Assembly: GCA_963703565.1 (NCBI GenBank)
Contig: CAVPEW010000030.1
Coordinates: 1-64,000 of the forward strand
Direction: 5' to 3'
Length of the DNA stretch: 64,000 bases
Source: CAVPEW01 sp963703565
Lineage (GTDB): Bacteria > Actinomycetota > Acidimicrobiia > Acidimicrobiales > VFJN01
A program made the position numbers and the translations under genes. The notes below the pieces were generated by a model that had not been told where the DNA came from, made no database searches, and was given only the letters and a program-made list of their open reading frames with translations. Shown here in pieces: positions 50,232-59,517 of the stretch (within the stretch, counting starts at the first letter, position 1; each line of letters opens with the position of its first letter).

Positions 50232-51191
50232 TCACGTCAGCCGGGGCGCCCAGACGGAGGCGGACACCACGGCCAGCGCCATCAGCAAGGCGCCGGCGCC
50301 GGCGGCAACCACGGTCAGGTCCCGGTCCACCTCGACCGTACCCATGCGGCTGGCGATCTGGCCGTAGACCTGGCGCAGCTCGTCCCCGCTGGTGGCGGTG
50401 TAGGTCTGCCCCCCGGTCGCGTCGGCGACCGCGGCCATGGCGGCGGGGTCCGCCGGGACGCGCTGCAGCCGTCCAGCCACCTCCGCGACACCCTGGTCGG
50501 TCCCGTAGGCGACCGTGTGCACCGCTACCCCCGCGTCGGCTGCTCGGGCCGCAGCCTCGTCGAGCGGGATCCCGACGGTGGACTCGCCGTCCGCGAGCAG
50601 GATGATCGACGCGTCCGGAACCTCGTCGACCACGACGGCCGGATCCTCGCGGCGGGCCGCCTCGACCGCGTCGAGCGCGGCGAGCAGCCCGTCCCCGGCC
50701 GCGGTGCCCGGACCACGCTCGAGCCGACCCAGGGCCGCCACGACGCTCGAGCGGTCGGTGGTGGGGGCGGCCAGGAGGTGCCCGGCCACGTCGAAGGAGA
50801 CCAGCCCGATCTGGTAGCCCTCGGGGGCGGACGACACGAACTCCCGTGCTGCTGCCACGGCGGCGCGCAGCCGGCTCGGCGCAACGTCGGTGGCGCTCAT
50901 CGACCCCGACACGTCGATGGCGAGCACCACCGTCGCCTCGCGGCGCTCGACCTCGTCGCTTCGCGCCGGGCGGGCCAGGCCCACGACCATCACGGCCACC
51001 GCGGCGAGCATCGTCGCCAACACCAGGTGGCGCCGCCAGGCCCCGCTACGGGGGGCGACCGCCACGAGGAGGTCCAGGTCCGGGTGACGCACGGCGTGGT
51101 GACGGGAGCGGCGCCCTGCCACGGCGTAGGCCGCGACCGCCCCCAGCACCGCCACGAGCAGCCACAACCGACCGGGCGCCTGAAGTGTCAT
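50232..51191 (-). CDS. VWA-domain membrane protein, Bat-like (second of pair)
   Basis: 319 residues from ATG 51191, overlapping the upstream gene's stop. Two N-terminal helices (VAVLGAVAAYAVAG; LATMLAAVAVMVVGLA), then a von Willebrand A domain with a MIDAS motif (AIDVSGSMSATDVAPSR, Asp-x-Ser-x-Ser), LLADGESTVG, and a C-terminal helix. This is the arrangement of BatA/BatB proteins, which work with MoxR ATPases as chaperone-like or stress systems. Confidence 0.83.
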   Translation of the reverse strand: MTLQAPGRLWLLVAVLGAVAAYAVAGRRSRHHAVRHPDLDLLVAVAPRSGAWRRHLVLATMLAAVAVMVVGLARPARSDEVERREATVVLAIDVSGSMSATDVAPSRLRAAVAAAREFVSSAPEGYQIGLVSFDVAGHLLAAPTTDRSSVVAALGRLERGPGTAAGDGLLAALDAVEAARREDPAVVVDEVPDASIILLADGESTVGIPLDEAAARAADAGVAVHTVAYGTDQGVAEVAGRLQRVPADPAAMAAVADATGGQTYTATSGDELRQVYGQIASRMGTVEVDRDLTVVAAGAGALLMALAVVSASVWAPRLT

Positions 51192-52138
51192 CGACTCCAT
51201 CCGATCGTGAGGGCCGCGGCCAGCGCCGCCAGCACCAGACCGCCCCCGAGGAGCCAGACGGTGATCTCCCGCTGCTCGGTCGTGGTGCCCACCGCCGAGC
51301 GGATGTCGGCGTAGACGTCGACGAGCTCACCGGCGGTGGTGGCCTCGTGGTAGGAGCCTCCGGTTCGCTGCGCGACCATCCGCATCGTGGCGGTGTCGGC
51401 AGGCACGGGGACCACCTCGCCCTGGACCCGGACGGTTCCCTCGGGCGTACCGAAGGCGATCGTCGTGATGGGCACTCCCAGGTCGGCGGCGGCGGCGGCG
51501 GCCACGTCCACGGGACGTCCCACGGTGGTCACCCCGTCGGAGAGCAGCACCACGGCTGCCGGCAGGTCCTCGCCGGAGCCGAGGAGATCGGGGCTGAGCG
51601 AAGCCTCGATGGCCGACAGCGACGCGGCGATGCCGTCGCCGGCAGCCGTGCCCGGACCGGTGCGCAGGGCGCGGATGGCGCGGGCGACCTCTTCGTGGTC
51701 CGTGGTCGGAGGCGTGATCAGGCGGGCCTCCCCATCGAAGGCCACGAGCCCGACGTGGATGCCCTCGGGGACGTCGGCCACGAAGTCGACGCCACCGGCG
51801 CTGGCCGCTGCCAGACGGTCGGGGGCCACGTCGGTGGCCGCCATCGATGCCGAGACGTCCACCGCGAGCACCACGACGCCCTGGCGGCGGGGCACGACCT
51901 CGTCACGGGTGGGCTGGGCGGTGGCCACCACCAGAACCGCCAGCGCCGCCAGCGAGACGGCCACGGGCGCTACCCGGCGCAGGGGCGCCCGGCGGGGCGC
52001 CACCGAGTCCAGCAGCTGCGCATCCGCGTAGGCGGCGCGGGATCTGGCCCGCTGGCGCTCGACCAGGCCGGGCAGCGCGGCCAACGCCACGACGCCGACG
52101 AGCAGCCACAGTCGACCGGGGTGGGCGAAGTCGCTCAC
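51188..52138 (-). CDS. VWA-domain membrane protein, Bat-like (first of pair)
   Basis: 316 residues from GTG 52138, overlapping the DUF58 stop. N-terminal helices, a VWA domain with MIDAS (AVDVSASMAATDVAPDRL), SDGVTTVGRPVDV, and a C-terminal helix (WLLGGGLVLAALAAALTIGW). It is a diverged paralogue of the next gene, e.g. both have SxxATDVAP and PTTDxxxVxxAxxxLxxGPGTAAGDG, so they arose by tandem duplication. Confidence 0.83.
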   Translation of the reverse strand: MSDFAHPGRLWLLVGVVALAALPGLVERQRARSRAAYADAQLLDSVAPRRAPLRRVAPVAVSLAALAVLVVATAQPTRDEVVPRRQGVVVLAVDVSASMAATDVAPDRLAAASAGGVDFVADVPEGIHVGLVAFDGEARLITPPTTDHEEVARAIRALRTGPGTAAGDGIAASLSAIEASLSPDLLGSGEDLPAAVVLLSDGVTTVGRPVDVAAAAAADLGVPITTIAFGTPEGTVRVQGEVVPVPADTATMRMVAQRTGGSYHEATTAGELVDVYADIRSAVGTTTEQREITVWLLGGGLVLAALAAALTIGWSR

Positions 52139-53080
52139 CGTCGGCGCCTCCGGGCGACGACATAGCCCACCACGTCGAGCAGCCAGTCGCGATCGGTGCC
52201 GACCTCGAGGAAGCCCGCGCGAGCCGAGCGCACAGCGGTGGCGATCGCCACGTCGCGCTCGGCCGCCGCACCGGCGTAGCGCTCGCGCAGGCGGCGGTCG
52301 GAGGTCTGCACCTCGTGGCGACGGCCCGTCTCGGGGTCCACGTAGGTGACCAGGCCGACCGGGGGCAGCTCACGTTCGCGGGGGTCGCTGACCCGCGCCA
52401 CGACCAGGTCGTGGCGCGTGCCGAGCACCTTGAGCGGCTCCACCCAGGCGGAGGGGTCGAGCAGGTCGGACACGACGACCACCATGCCCCGCCGGCGGGC
52501 GACCATCCGCGTCCGGACCAGAGCATCGGCGAGGGTGGGACCGCCTCCGAGGCCCGGCTCGACGCGTGGGTGGCGGCGCAGACGGGCCAGGAGCCCCAGC
52601 AGGGGGTCGCGCCCGGTCGCGGGTGGCACGATCTCGAGGCGACGCCCGTCGAACACGACCGCCCCCACGCGGTTGCCGGCCCTGGCGGCAAGGAACCCGA
52701 AGGCGGCCAGGACGGCCTGGGTCAGATCGCGCTTCTCCCGGCGCGCCGTGCCGAAGTCCGCGCTGGCGGTGGCATCCACGACCATCCATGTCTCGAGCTT
52801 CTCGGTCGGCGATCGTCTCGCGCACGTGGGGCTCGCCGGTGCGTGCCGTGAGGTTCCAGTCGATGCGCCGGACGTCGTCGCCCGGCTCGTAGCGCCGGCT
52901 GTCGCCCGCTTCGGACCCCGCTCCGAGCACCAGACCGCTGTGGTCACCGTGGAGGAGGCCGTCGAGACGCCGGGTGACGGTCAGCTCCAGCTGGCGCAGA
53001 GTACGCGCCGCGTCGGCGAGATCGGAGGGCGAAGGCCCCCCTCCGGGCCCCCCGGCGAGCCCCCCGGCCGTCCCGCTCAC
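52135..53080 (-). CDS. DUF58 domain protein of the MoxR operon, apparent frameshift
   Basis: GTG 53080 overlaps the moxR stop. The first third carries the DUF58 signature EAGDSRRYEPGDDVRRIDWNLTARTGEP with HVRETIADRE; the rest (TWMVVDATASADFGT, KRDLTQAVLAAFGFLAARAGNRVG, VVVVSDLLDPSAW) is in the +1 frame. The span is 946 bp, 315 codons plus one base. Reading GAGCTTC at 52795-52801 as GAGCTC yields ADRELETWMVVDATAS, the expected join. The family adopts a VWA-like fold and acts with MoxR and VWA proteins. Confidence 0.84.
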
Positions 53081-54168
53081 GCCGAGTCTGCTCCCAGCGC
53101 CCCGGGCGGAGCGGCGGAGGCGACCAGCACCGGGCCGTCCTGGCTGGGAGCTATTCGGGGCGCCACCACGGTCGTCACGACCCGTTCCACGACCTCGTCG
53201 GGCGAGCGCCCTGCGGCGATCGCCTCGTAGGCCAGCAGAACCCGGTGTCGCAGTACGTCACGGGCCACGTCGTACACGTCCTGGGGCAGCACGTAGTCGC
53301 GACCCCGTAGCAGGGCCAGGGCGCGGCCTGCGGCGCAGAGGCCGAGGGTTGCGCGCGGGCCGGCTCCATGGGCGATCGCACCGGCGAGGTCCGGCAGGCC
53401 GTGAGCGGCGGGAAGCCTCGTCGCCTGCACGAGGCGCACGGCGTAGTCGACCACGGCGTCGTGCAGGAACACGCCATCGGATGCTCGTTGCAGGGCCCGC
53501 ATCCCGGCCAGGTCGAGCACTGGGCGGGCCTCGGGTGCTGCGGTGCCCATCCGGCGCACGATCTCCGCCTCCTGCCGGGCGTCCGGGTGGGCCACGAGGA
53601 CCTTGAGCAGGAAGCGGTCCCGCTGGGCTTCGGGCAGGGGGTACACGCCCTCGTGCTCGATCGGGTTCTGGGTGGCCAGGACCAAGAAGGGTTCCGGGAC
53701 CGGGTAGGTGACCCCGCCGATGCTCACATGGCCCTCGGCCATCACCTCCAGCAACGCCGACTGCACCTTGGCGGGCGCCCGGTTGATCTCGTCGGCTAGC
53801 ACGATGTTGGCGAACACGGGTCCCAGCTCCACGTCGAAGGCCTCGGCCGAGGGCCTGTAGATCCTGGTGCCCACCAGATCGGCCGGCACGAGGTCGGGTG
53901 TGAACTGGAGCCTTCGGAACGAGCCTCCCAGGATCGTCGCGACGGTGCGCGCCGCCAGCGTCTTGGCCACGCCGGGCGGTCCCTCGAGCAGGCAGTGGCC
54001 CCGCGCCAGCCAGGACACGAAGAGTCGCTCGATCATGCGGTCCTGCCCCACGAGGACCGCCTTGGCCTCGAACAGGGCCGTCTCGAGCAGCTCGGCGGCG
54101 GCTCGGGCGGGCCCCGTGCTCGACGAGAAGGCAGCGGGGACGGGGTCCGGATCGACGTTGAGCGTCAC
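53077..54168 (-). CDS. MoxR-family AAA+ ATPase
   Basis: 363 residues from GTG 54168 with GGGAGG upstream. Walker A GPPGVAKTLAART, RLQFTPDLVPADLVGT, Walker B NIVLADEINRAPAKVQSALLEVMAEG, sensor 1 LATQNPIEHEGVYPLPEAQRDRF and a C-terminal lid with ARDVLRHRVLLAYEAIA. MoxR ATPases activate client proteins together with VWA partners. First gene of a four-gene operon with DUF58 and two VWA genes, each joined by 4-base overlaps. Confidence 0.9.
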   Translation of the reverse strand: MTLNVDPDPVPAAFSSSTGPARAAAELLETALFEAKAVLVGQDRMIERLFVSWLARGHCLLEGPPGVAKTLAARTVATILGGSFRRLQFTPDLVPADLVGTRIYRPSAEAFDVELGPVFANIVLADEINRAPAKVQSALLEVMAEGHVSIGGVTYPVPEPFLVLATQNPIEHEGVYPLPEAQRDRFLLKVLVAHPDARQEAEIVRRMGTAAPEARPVLDLAGMRALQRASDGVFLHDAVVDYAVRLVQATRLPAAHGLPDLAGAIAHGAGPRATLGLCAAGRALALLRGRDYVLPQDVYDVARDVLRHRVLLAYEAIAAGRSPDEVVERVVTTVVAPRIAPSQDGPVLVASAAPPGALGADSA

Positions 54169-54546
54169 GGCGAGGTCCTCCCGGCACCGGCCCGGGGCCA
54201 GCCCGGGGCGCTCCCCGGTCCAAGGGCCCTGGTCGGGACCGCCGCCACCATCGGCCACAGGGGCTCTCCGTCCATGGGGTACCTCCTCGGGTCGGGAGTC
54301 CACAGCACACAGCGCCCGGATGGGCATGGGCCGCGGGTTGGCTGGGGGTTCGCTGCGAATGTCCTCGAGGCCCTCAGTACATCTCGATGTATATCGAGCG
54401 CTGTCGCTCTCGAGAGCGCGGGAAGAGCCTGGCGATGAGGCAGCAACAACGGCGTCGAGGATCCCGCCGCGGATCGGCAATGATTGTCACCTGGGCCACA
54501 TCCGGGCACCCTGGTGGCGCGCCGGTGGAGGGGAGGTGGCTCGGAG
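54169..54546. promoter_or_regulatory. Divergent promoter region with two palindromes (moxR / PEP-utilizing gene)
   Basis: This 378-bp gap holds no convincing gene. At 54383-54398 lies CTCGAT-GTAT-ATCGAG, 6-bp arms in the most AT-rich spot nearby, and at 54405-54418 the perfect palindrome CGCTCTCGAGAGCG. Either could be an operator or promoter element for the divergent operons. Short frames starting at the first palindrome (ATG 54387) overlap the next gene out of frame and are not believed. Confidence 0.4.
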
Positions 54547-56675
54547 ATGGACACATCGCTCGTCGGTTCCGGAGACGCCGGGCTGATCTCCCTGGACGCT
54601 CCGGCGGCAGCCGATCCGCGCTGGGGAGGCAAGGCCTCGAACCTGGCCCTCGCCCGCCAGGCGGGCCTCGACGTGGTGGACGGGTTCGTGCTCTCGCCGA
54701 GCCTCGCCGCCACCCTGGCCGGGGACCGCCGCGTCGAGCAGCCGGCCGATGAGGCCCTCACCGGCGCGGACAGCGCGGCGGTGGAGGCGACGCGAACAGC
54801 GTGGGTGGAGCTGAGCAGGGGCGGTAGCGACCCGGTCGTGGTGCGGTCCTCCTCTGCGCTGGAGGACCAGTCCGCCTCGTCTGCGGCCGGCGTGTTCGAC
54901 TCTGTCGTCGACGTTCGCGGGTGGGACGCCTTCCTCGACGCCGTCGCGGTGGTGGTGGCCTCCGGCCAACGCCTCCGGGGGGACGCGGTGTCGAGCTGGA
55001 TGCCCCCGAGGAGCTGGCCGTGCTGGTGCAACGACACGTCGAGCCGGACCGAGCGGGGGTGCTCTTCGGGGTCGACCCCGTTACCGGCCGCCACGACCGA
55101 CTCGTGGTCGCCTCGGTGCGCGGCGGGCCCCAGGCCCTCGTGTCGGGCCAGGTCGACGGCGAGCGCGCGGTCCTCGATCGACGGGGCCGCCGCATCGAGG
55201 GGCGGGGCGGTAGCGGGGCCCTCGACCGCCGGACCCTCGTGCGCCTCGCGCGCTTGGCCGCCCGCGCAGCCGAGCTCTTCGGCGGGCCACAGGACATCGA
55301 GTGGGCACGCTGCGCCGACGGCACCCTGCTCCTGCTCCAGAGCCGCCCGGTGACGGCCATAGGCAAGCCCGGGGAGGGGCCCCTGCTGGGACCCGGTCCC
55401 GTCGCCGAGACCTTTCCCGACGCCCTCGCCCCGCTCGAGGTCGACCTCTGGGTGGAGCCGCTGCGCGAGGCCCTGGCGCTGGTGTTGCCCCTCACCGGCA
55501 AGGCGTCGCCGCGTGCGCTGCGCGCATCGCCGGTGCTCGAGGTCATCGACGGGCGACCAGCTGTGGACCTCGACCTGTTCGAACCGGCCCCCAGGCGCCG
55601 CGGCCTCGCCGTGCTCGACCCGCGCCCCGGGCTGCGTCAGGTCCGGGTGGCCTGGCGGGTCGGACGGTTGCGAGCGGCCCTGGCCAACCTCGCCGAGGGC
55701 ACCGTGGCCGAGCTGGACGATGCTCTCACCCGGGTCGGCCCGCTCGACGGGCTCGACGACACCGAACTGGTCGGCCTCCTGGCCCGGACCCGCGTGGCGC
55801 TGCGCTGCGCCCACGGCTACGAGCTGCTCGCCGGAGCCCTGGCCAGCGACGACGGGCCGACAGGACCGGAGGTTGCCCTGAGTGCCCTGCACTCAGGGCG
55901 CGTGCTCGGCCTGTCCGACGAAGAGCTGGTGGTGCAGCGCCCGGAGGTCCTGGCCCTGACCGTCCCCCGGATCGCCTCGCCCCCGTCTCTGCCCCCCGAG
56001 GTGACGACCCTTGGTGGTGGACAACCGCTGGGACCGGACCTCCTCGGGCCCCGCGAGGCGTTGCGGCTCCGGGCCCGATGGCTCCAGGAACTCGGTGCTG
56101 CAGCGGCGCGCACGCTGGGCCGCCGCCTCGCCGCCCAGGGACGCCTGGGCGCCCCCGAGGAGATCTCCCGGGTCCGCTACGAGGACCTGGCGGCGGCGGC
56201 GGCCACCCAGGGAGTCCCGCCCGTCGCCGAGCCGACCCCGCCTTCGCCGCCGCTGCCCGCTCGCTTCCGGCGGGCCGCTGACGGGACCGTCGTGGCCGAG
56301 CGGTCGGCCCCCGGTGGCCCCGGCGGAACAGGTGCCGGAGGCGGGCGCGCGGCGGGAGTCGTCGCGCAGGACCTCGACAGCGTCGAGGCTCGGGCAGCTC
56401 TCGCTGCCGGCGAGGCGGTGGTGCTGGTCGTGCCGACGCTGGACCCACGCCTCGCGGCCGAACTGGCACGGGTGGCGGCTGTGGTCTCCGAGACGGGGAG
56501 CCCACTGTCGCACCTGGCGATCCTGGCCCGGGAGCACTCGGTGGCGACCGTGGTGGGCCTCGCAGGCGCCATGGCCGAGTTTCCCCCGGGGACCAGGGTC
56601 GTCGTCGACGGCGCGAGCGGCGAGGTGACCCCCATGCCGACGAAGGGGCCGACGGCAGGAGGCCGCGCCTCGTGA
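54547..56675 (+). CDS. PEP/pyruvate-binding, PEP-utilizing protein (PEP synthase/rifampin phosphotransferase-like), apparent frameshift
   Basis: ATG 54547 opens a PPDK_N-type ATP-grasp domain (RWGGKASNLALARQAGLDVVDGF, VVVRSSSALEDQSASSAAGVFDSV). The frame fails near 54980, and the +1 frame continues with APEELAVLVQRHVEPDRAGVLFGVDPVTG, LFGGPQDIEWARCADGTLLLLQSRPV, a variable middle and a swivelling phosphohistidine domain (VSETGSPLSHLAILAREHSVATVVG, catalytic His). One more G in the G6 run at 54976-54981 would restore it. About 709 residues in all, shorter than PEP synthase (about 790). The substrate phosphorylated is unknown. The stop overlaps the next gene. Confidence 0.8.
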
Positions 56676-57598
56676 CCCGCCGGCTCGTACTGGCCTCTCT
56701 GGCGCTGATGATGGCGGTCACCGGCAGCTACGTGCTCGTGTACCTCTTTCGCTGGGAGTGGCACCGGGCGATCATCACCGGGCTCTTCTTCGTGGCCGCC
56801 GAGCTCGGCTTGGTGGCGATGATCCTGTTGCGCCGGCTGGCCGCGATCGAAGTGCGCCTCGACCAGATCGGCGCCGCCACGGGACCCGATGCCGAGGCTG
56901 CACGTGACGTGGCGCTCGCCCGCCTGCGTGAGGGCGCCCCAGAACCGACGCCGCGCTTTCGCTGGTTGGACCCGTCGGAGGGTGCCACCAACGTGTTCCT
57001 GCCCTTCCTGCTCGGGGTGGGGGCGGTCGCTTCCGCCACGGCATGGGTCGTCGAGCAGGTCGCCCGCCGGACCGCCCTTCCGGTGCTGGAACGTCGCATC
57101 GCCGAGTCGCTCGTACCGTTGGCTCCGCCTGCTGGCGGGCTGGTCGGACCGGTGCCGCCGCCGACGCCCGCCGTGCCCAGCCATCGGCTGGCCACGGCGG
57201 TGGCCGTGCTCGGCGTGCTGGGCGCGACCGTGGCGGCGACCGGGGCCCTCGACGCCGTGGCGGACGCCATCCAGACCCGGCCCGACCCTGTCGACGACTC
57301 GGTGCAGACCACGATCGAGCTCCAGCTGCTGGGCGAGCCAGCGCTTCGCAACCCGCAGCGACGTGCGACCGAGCTTTGGGGATCGTGCAGCCACGTCCTG
57401 CACAACCGAGGGGCCGGAGCGACCATCGAGCAGCTCGGCGCTGGCCGCGTCTCGGTGGTGGTCCCCACATCGGTGGGTGGCCACGGCGAGGCCCGCGTCC
57501 GCGGCTGCCTGCAGGACGCTCTGGTGGACAAGGTCCAGGCCCGGGTCGTGTCGATCCACACCACCACTCGGCCCGACGGCGACTCCGTCGAACCCTGA
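56672..57598 (+). CDS. Membrane protein of unknown function coupled to the PEP-utilizing gene
   Basis: 308 residues from GTG 56672 (GTGA overlap). Hydrophobic segments near 5-24, 33-53, 111-128 and 172-195 alternate with Pro/Ala-rich stretches; the C-terminal 100 residues form a soluble region with two cysteines (ELWGSCSHVL, VRGCLQDAL). No family recognised. Close coupling suggests joint function with, or simple co-expression behind, the PEP-utilizing enzyme. Confidence 0.6.
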   Translation: MTRRLVLASLALMMAVTGSYVLVYLFRWEWHRAIITGLFFVAAELGLVAMILLRRLAAIEVRLDQIGAATGPDAEAARDVALARLREGAPEPTPRFRWLDPSEGATNVFLPFLLGVGAVASATAWVVEQVARRTALPVLERRIAESLVPLAPPAGGLVGPVPPPTPAVPSHRLATAVAVLGVLGATVAATGALDAVADAIQTRPDPVDDSVQTTIELQLLGEPALRNPQRRATELWGSCSHVLHNRGAGATIEQLGAGRVSVVVPTSVGGHGEARVRGCLQDALVDKVQARVVSIHTTTRPDGDSVEP

Positions 57599-57625
57599 AC
57601 GGCCGCGTCGGTCCGGGCTCCCCGC

Positions 57626-58360
57626 TCAGAAGAGGCCTTCGAGCACCTTCCAGCCACGGCGGGGCGCGTCGAGGACGCGGCTGGCTGCGACGACGACCAG
57701 GTCGGGGCGCCGGACGGTGCCGCCGGGCGACAGCGAGGCCGCGAACGCGAGCTGCTCGAGCGAGGGAGGACCTACGGCCAGGTTGGCGATCAGGGCGTGA
57801 CGCCCGCTCTGGCCGTGGGCCACGCGGTAGGCGGCGACCATGGTCCCGGTCCGTCCCACGCCCGCGCCGCAGTGCACGTAGACCCGGCCCTGCGCGTGCC
57901 GCACGACCTCCAAGAAGCGTGCGACCTTGGCCGGAGAGGGCGCCTGGCCATCTCGAACCGGTATCGCCACACGGGTCAGCCCGTCGGCCTCGAGCGCCTC
58001 GGAGGCGACGTCGAGGTCATCCTCGGCGCGCAGGTCGACCACGGTGGTGACCCCAGCGCTGGCCAGCGCCGCCAGATCCTCCTCCGAGGGCGCGCCGCCG
58101 CGCCAAAGGACCTCGTCGACCGCCTCGAAGTTGTGGATGGCCGCCACCGCCGCTGGCACCCGGACCGGTCCGTCGTCGAGCCGGTGGCGGGCCCACATGG
58201 ACAGGCCGAGGATCCCGAGGTTCCCCAGGGCGACCACGAAGACCAGCCCGAGCGAGATCCGCCGCAGAGCGGCCCAGCCCCCGCCGGGCTGGGAGCAGAA
58301 GATGCGCCCGACACGACGGGCTCGACGCGCCGCGGCTACCACGGGATGGGCTTCTGTCAT
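57626..58360 (-). CDS. Membrane-anchored protein tyrosine/dual-specificity phosphatase
   Basis: 244 residues from ATG 58360. One membrane helix (about 35-55, ISLGLVFVVALGNLGILGLSMW), then a cysteine phosphatase domain with WRGGAPSEEDLAALASAGVTTVVDLR and the P-loop VHCGAGVGRTGTMVAAY (CX5R, Cys-Gly-Ala-Gly-Val-Gly-Arg). It removes phosphate from Tyr/Ser/Thr or from phosphoinositide-like substrates. No cognate kinase lies nearby. Confidence 0.82.
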   Translation of the reverse strand: MTEAHPVVAAARRARRVGRIFCSQPGGGWAALRRISLGLVFVVALGNLGILGLSMWARHRLDDGPVRVPAAVAAIHNFEAVDEVLWRGGAPSEEDLAALASAGVTTVVDLRAEDDLDVASEALEADGLTRVAIPVRDGQAPSPAKVARFLEVVRHAQGRVYVHCGAGVGRTGTMVAAYRVAHGQSGRHALIANLAVGPPSLEQLAFAASLSPGGTVRRPDLVVVAASRVLDAPRRGWKVLEGLF

Positions 58361-58475
58361 GGGCGGGGGGCCAGGATCCCTCGTCAACGGCGCGAGCGAC
58401 GGAGAGCTGAGGCTCGAGATGGTAGCGGTGGGCGCGTGCGAGCACCCGGTCGGCCGGCGCGACTAGAACGCCCGG

Positions 58476-59507
58476 ATGGAGCTCGACCTGATGGTGGGAC
58501 CGAAGACCTGGGCAGAGGCGGCGCGCCTCGCCGCCGATGTGGAGGCGGCCGGCTTCGGTGGGATGCTCTTCACCGAGACCAGCCAGACGCCGTGGATGTC
58601 GATCGCGGCGGCGGCCACGGCGGCTCCGTCGCTGGCCTTGTCGACGGGCGTGGCAGTGGCCTTCCCGCGCAGCCCGATGGTGACCGCCGGCCTGGCCTGG
58701 GAGCTGGCCGAGAACACCCGCGGCCGGTTCCGCCTGGGGATCGGCAGCCAGGTCCGTGCCCACGTGGAGCGTCGGTACGCGTCGCAGTTCGACCCGCCCG
58801 GGCCTCGAATGCGCGACTACGTCCGTGCGGTGCGGGCATGCCTGGCCGCCTTCGCCGGGACCGCGCCGCTCGACCACCACGGGCCCTACTACGAGCTGAG
58901 CCTGCTGCCGGCCATGTGGGCGCCGCGGTCCCACGACTACAGCGACGTGAAGGTCGACATCTCCGCGGTGGGGCCCTGGATGTGCCGGATGGCCGGAGAG
59001 GAGGCCGACGGGGTGCACGTGCACCCGCTGCACTCACCCACCTACCTCGCCGAACGGCTGCTGCCCAAGGTGGCCGAGGGCGAGGCCCGCGCCGGGCGCG
59101 AGCCGGGATCGGTCGACCTGATCATCCCGGTGTTCGCAGTGCCCGGCGATTCGCCCGAGGAACGGGCGCCGCTGGTCGAGCGGGCGCGGATGCAGATCGC
59201 GTTCTACGGGTCGACGCGCAACTACGCGTTCCAGTTCGAGGACCTGGGCTTCGCAGGCACCTCGGCGCGGTTGAACGAGCTCCTCAAGGCCGGTGACATG
59301 GCGGGCATGGCGGCCGCGATCACCGACGAGATGCTCGAGCACTTCGCCGTCGTGGCCCGCTGGGACGACCTGGCGGACGCCCTGGTGGCCCGCTACGGGG
59401 GCGTCGCGCACCGTCTCGTGTCCTACCTGGCGGAGGAGTCCATCCGTGGCGATGCCGCCAACCTCGGGCGTTGGGGCGAGATCGCGCGGGCGGTGGCCGC
59501 CTCCTAG
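58476..59507 (+). CDS. LLM-class F420-dependent oxidoreductase
   Basis: 343 residues, a luciferase-like TIM barrel: GPKTWAEAARLAADVEAAGFGGMLFTE, FRLGIGSQVRAHVERRYASQFD (the cofactor-binding GIGSQV), CRMAGEEADGVHVHPLHSPTYL. It matches the actinobacterial TIGR03617-type group that uses coenzyme F420. Substrate unknown. The presence of F420 enzymes supports an actinobacterial host. Confidence 0.85.
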   Translation: MELDLMVGPKTWAEAARLAADVEAAGFGGMLFTETSQTPWMSIAAAATAAPSLALSTGVAVAFPRSPMVTAGLAWELAENTRGRFRLGIGSQVRAHVERRYASQFDPPGPRMRDYVRAVRACLAAFAGTAPLDHHGPYYELSLLPAMWAPRSHDYSDVKVDISAVGPWMCRMAGEEADGVHVHPLHSPTYLAERLLPKVAEGEARAGREPGSVDLIIPVFAVPGDSPEERAPLVERARMQIAFYGSTRNYAFQFEDLGFAGTSARLNELLKAGDMAGMAAAITDEMLEHFAVVARWDDLADALVARYGGVAHRLVSYLAEESIRGDAANLGRWGEIARAVAAS

Positions 59508-59517
59508 GTGGCGGACC

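Noticed and set aside
54387..54752. 121-codon plus-strand frame starting at the ATCGAG palindrome
   Set aside because: Arg-rich, no ribosome site, and most of it overlaps the PEP-utilizing gene in another frame.
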